Part shown: in pieces, positions 23,846 to 25,621 of the stretch
Position numbering within the stretch: the first letter of the stretch is position 1
Layout of the letters: each line of letters starts with the position of its first letter
Assembly: GCF_035556675.1 (NCBI RefSeq)
Contig: NZ_DATMFZ010000359.1
Coordinates: 1-25,621 of the forward strand
DNA length: 25,621 bases
Reading direction: 5' to 3'
Source of the DNA: Geminicoccus sp035556675
Lineage (GTDB): Bacteria > Pseudomonadota > Alphaproteobacteria > Geminicoccales > Geminicoccaceae
Translations under genes and position numbers: made by a program
The notes under the pieces: model-generated
The model's input: only the letters and a program-made list of their open reading frames with translations
Told to the model about the DNA's origin: nothing
Databases searched by the model: none

Positions 23846-24924
23846 CGCGCCCTCGGGTCGACCAACGTGTAGAGCAGGTCGGACAGCAGGTTCAGACCGA
23901 TGAACACCAGGCCGATCACGATGGTGGCCCCCAGCACCGCAGTGAGGTCGGCCGAGAACAGCGACTGGGTGATGTAGAGGCCCAGGCCCGGCCAGGCGAA
24001 CACCGTCTCCGTCAGCACCGCCCCCTCCAGCAGATAGGCATAGGACAGGGCGACCGTGGTGATCAGCGGCACCATGATGTTGCCCAGCACGTGCCGCCAG
24101 ATCACCCGGCGCTCGGACAGGCCCTTCACCCGCGCCGCAATCACGTATTCCTGGCCGAGTTCGGCCAGCATCAGGGAGCGGGTCATCCGCGTGATGTAGG
24201 CGAGCGACAGGTAGCCCAGCACCGAGGCGGGCAGGACTAGGTGCCAGAACGCATCGACGAAGGCGGCATGGTCGCCGGCCAGGAGGGTGTCGACCAGCAT
24301 CAGCCCGGTCACCGGCTCGATCGAGTATTCATAGATCACGTCGATCCGCCCAGGCCCCGCCACCCAGCCGAGCTCGGCATAGAACACCAGCAGGCCGACC
24401 AGGCCCAGCCAGAACACCGGCACGGAATAGCCGGCCAGTGCCACGACCCGGATCAGCTGGTCCTGCCAGCGCCCGTGCCGGGTGGCAGCCAGCACGCCCA
24501 GCGGCACGCCCAGGAGCACGCCGATCAGGGTAGCCGCGGTCGCCAGCTCCAGCGTGGCCGGGAAGAACCGGGCGATGTCGTCGAGCACCGGCTGGCCGCT
24601 GAGCACGGAGTTGCCGAAGTCGCCCTGCAGCGTGTCGCCCAGGTAGCGCAGGAATTGCTGCCAGAGCGGCAGGTCCAGGCCCAGCTCCAGCGCGGCCTGG
24701 GCGCGGACATGCTCGGGCGCCCGGTCGCCGACCACGGCCAGGAGCGGATCGACCGGCACCACCCGGCCGATGAAGAAGGTGACCACCAGCAGCCCGAACA
24801 CCGTCAGGACTACCGAGAGGATCAGGGACAGCGCGCGGCTCGACAGGCGGAGGAGGGCGCTGTGCGCCCTGGCCTCCTCCGCCGGCGACCCGATCGGACC
24901 GTCGCTCTGCTGCGCGACCGCCAC
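23842..24924 (-). CDS. peptide/nickel-type ABC transporter permease (DppB-like)
   Basis: A 360-residue permease with the DppB fold: first helix ALSLILSVVLTVFGLLVVTFFIGRVVPVDP, then a periplasmic ELGLDLPLWQQFLRYLGDTLQGDFGNSV, and RSLMLAELGQEYVIAARVKGLSERRVIWRHVLGN as the EAA loop. VFAWPGLGLYITQSLFSADLTAV and LLSDLLYTLVDPRAR form the ending. It starts with GTG at 24924, four bases after the stop of the binding-protein gene. The first 30 residues are a hydrophilic, serine/alanine-rich extension absent from most DppB proteins, so a later start inside the frame cannot be excluded. Confidence 0.9.
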   Translation of the reverse strand: MAVAQQSDGPIGSPAEEARAHSALLRLSSRALSLILSVVLTVFGLLVVTFFIGRVVPVDPLLAVVGDRAPEHVRAQAALELGLDLPLWQQFLRYLGDTLQGDFGNSVLSGQPVLDDIARFFPATLELATAATLIGVLLGVPLGVLAATRHGRWQDQLIRVVALAGYSVPVFWLGLVGLLVFYAELGWVAGPGRIDVIYEYSIEPVTGLMLVDTLLAGDHAAFVDAFWHLVLPASVLGYLSLAYITRMTRSLMLAELGQEYVIAARVKGLSERRVIWRHVLGNIMVPLITTVALSYAYLLEGAVLTETVFAWPGLGLYITQSLFSADLTAVLGATIVIGLVFIGLNLLSDLLYTLVDPRAR

Positions 24925-24928
24925 CCGG

Positions 24929-25621
24929 CTAGCTCTTCGTCACCCCGGAATAGTTCACCGTGTCGAAGGTCGGGCCGGAGATGAAGCCGTCGACATTGGC
25001 GCGCAGCACCGTGTTCTCGACCTGCTGGAACAGCAGCACATAGGCGCCGTTGCGCTGCACCTCCTTCTGGATCTCCAGATACGCCTGCTCGCGCGCCTCG
25101 GTGTCGAGCTCGAGTGCTGCCGCGTCGGTGGCCTCGGTCAGCTCCGGGATGTCCCAGGCGTTGCGCCAGGCCACGGTCTTGCTGGCGGCATCGTCGCCAT
25201 TGTCCGGGTTGCGCGCGAAATAGTCGGTGGTGGAATGCGGGTCGAGATAGTCCGGCGACCAGTACATCAGCACCATGTCGTGATTGCGGGCGCGGTACTT
25301 GGTCAGGACCTGCTTCTGGTCGGACTGGATCAGCTCCACGGTCACGCCGGCTTGGCCGAAGCTGCCCTGGATCGCCTGGGCCATGTCGATATAGGGCGAG
25401 GTGTTCGGCACATCGAAGGTGATCTTGAGGTCCGGCCCCGCCCCGGATTCCGCGAGCAGCGCCTTGGCCTTCTCGATGTCCAGCTTGTAGGGGTTGTCGT
25501 TGAGTGCGCCGAACGTGCCTTCGCCCAGGAAGGACTGGTGCACCTGCCACTGGCCCTTGAGCAGGTTGGTCACCATGCCCTCGTAGTCGACGGCATGGCG
25601 CAGGGCTTCCCGCACCTTCGG
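24929..25621 (-). CDS. extracellular solute-binding protein family 5, C-terminal part (5' end outside window)
   Basis: The C-terminal 230 residues of the periplasmic binding protein of the same importer. They begin with KVREALRHAVDYEGM, which is the typical middle hinge of SBP_bac_5 proteins. LLAESGAGPDLKITFDVPN, DMAQAIQGSFGQAGVTVELI, YWSPDYLDPHSTTDYFARN and QNGAYVLLFQQ-like NGAYVLLFQQVENT follow, as in family 5. The reading frame continues into the right edge, and the signal peptide lies outside. The stop TAG at 24929 is four bases from dppB. Family 5 proteins bind peptides, nickel chelates, opines, or other small molecules, and the ligand cannot be assigned. Confidence 0.93.
   Translation of the reverse strand, partial: PKVREALRHAVDYEGMVTNLLKGQWQVHQSFLGEGTFGALNDNPYKLDIEKAKALLAESGAGPDLKITFDVPNTSPYIDMAQAIQGSFGQAGVTVELIQSDQKQVLTKYRARNHDMVLMYWSPDYLDPHSTTDYFARNPDNGDDAASKTVAWRNAWDIPELTEATDAAALELDTEAREQAYLEIQKEVQRNGAYVLLFQQVENTVLRANVDGFISGPTFDTVNYSGVTKS

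Overview
This is a gene-dense, very GC-rich stretch of bacterial chromosome. It probably comes from an alphaproteobacterium of the Rhodospirillales or Geminicoccales type. The evidence is an RcdA/DUF1465-like protein (an alphaproteobacterial family), the aerobic-type cobU-cobW-cobN cobalamin cluster, and GC-driven codon use throughout. I see no phage, IS element, CRISPR array or plasmid gene. Both ends cut through genes. No gap without a gene exceeds 300 bases.

Layout. (1) 1-2824: the 3' end of an unrecognised gene and a tRNA-Val(GAC) on the minus strand, surrounded by three copies of an 11-base repeat and what looks like a decayed tRNA. Then, on the plus strand, come an N-formylglutamate amidohydrolase, a secreted lytic transglycosylase and a small RcdA-like protein. 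(2) 2857-6333: a vitamin B6 salvage locus. pdxY is translationally coupled to a GNAT acetyltransferase on the minus strand, and pdxH is divergent on the plus strand. An SDR oxidoreductase and a small membrane protein follow, overlapping tail to tail. (3) 6334-9922: a 274-base non-coding stretch with a strong hairpin and an AT-rich island. After it come a receiver-GGDEF diguanylate cyclase, an MBL-fold hydrolase, a HugZ-like flavin/heme split-barrel protein and a TerC-family membrane protein. (4) 10039-17377: one plus-strand train, cobU-cobW-cobN-otnK-otnC, joining late cobalamin synthesis to four-carbon acid-sugar catabolism with almost no gaps. (5) 17378-20290: a promoter region with a perfect 14-base palindrome, then iorA-iorB, a two-subunit molybdenum hydroxylase with a Tat signal. 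(6) 20291-25621: on the minus strand, a peptide/nickel-type ABC transporter operon (binding protein cut by the window edge, two permeases, two ATPases), joined by 4-base overlaps or a 4-base gap. An FAH-family hydrolase follows, and the unit ends at a 12-bp hairpin terminator.

How the genes work together. PdxY and PdxH form the two-step route from pyridoxal, pyridoxine and pyridoxamine to pyridoxal phosphate. CobW and CobN belong to the cobalt-insertion step of aerobic cobalamin synthesis and CobU to the assembly of the nucleotide loop. OtnK and OtnC phosphorylate and decarboxylate 3-oxo-tetronates. The ABC transporter plus FAH hydrolase looks like an uptake-and-cleavage unit. It converges on the iorAB hydroxylase, so the two might act on related compounds, but that is inference.

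I did not find a clearly new multi-gene system. The most unusual observations are the repeat-flanked tRNA locus with a possible tRNA relic, the cob-otn gene train, and the transporter/FAH unit facing the iorAB pair.
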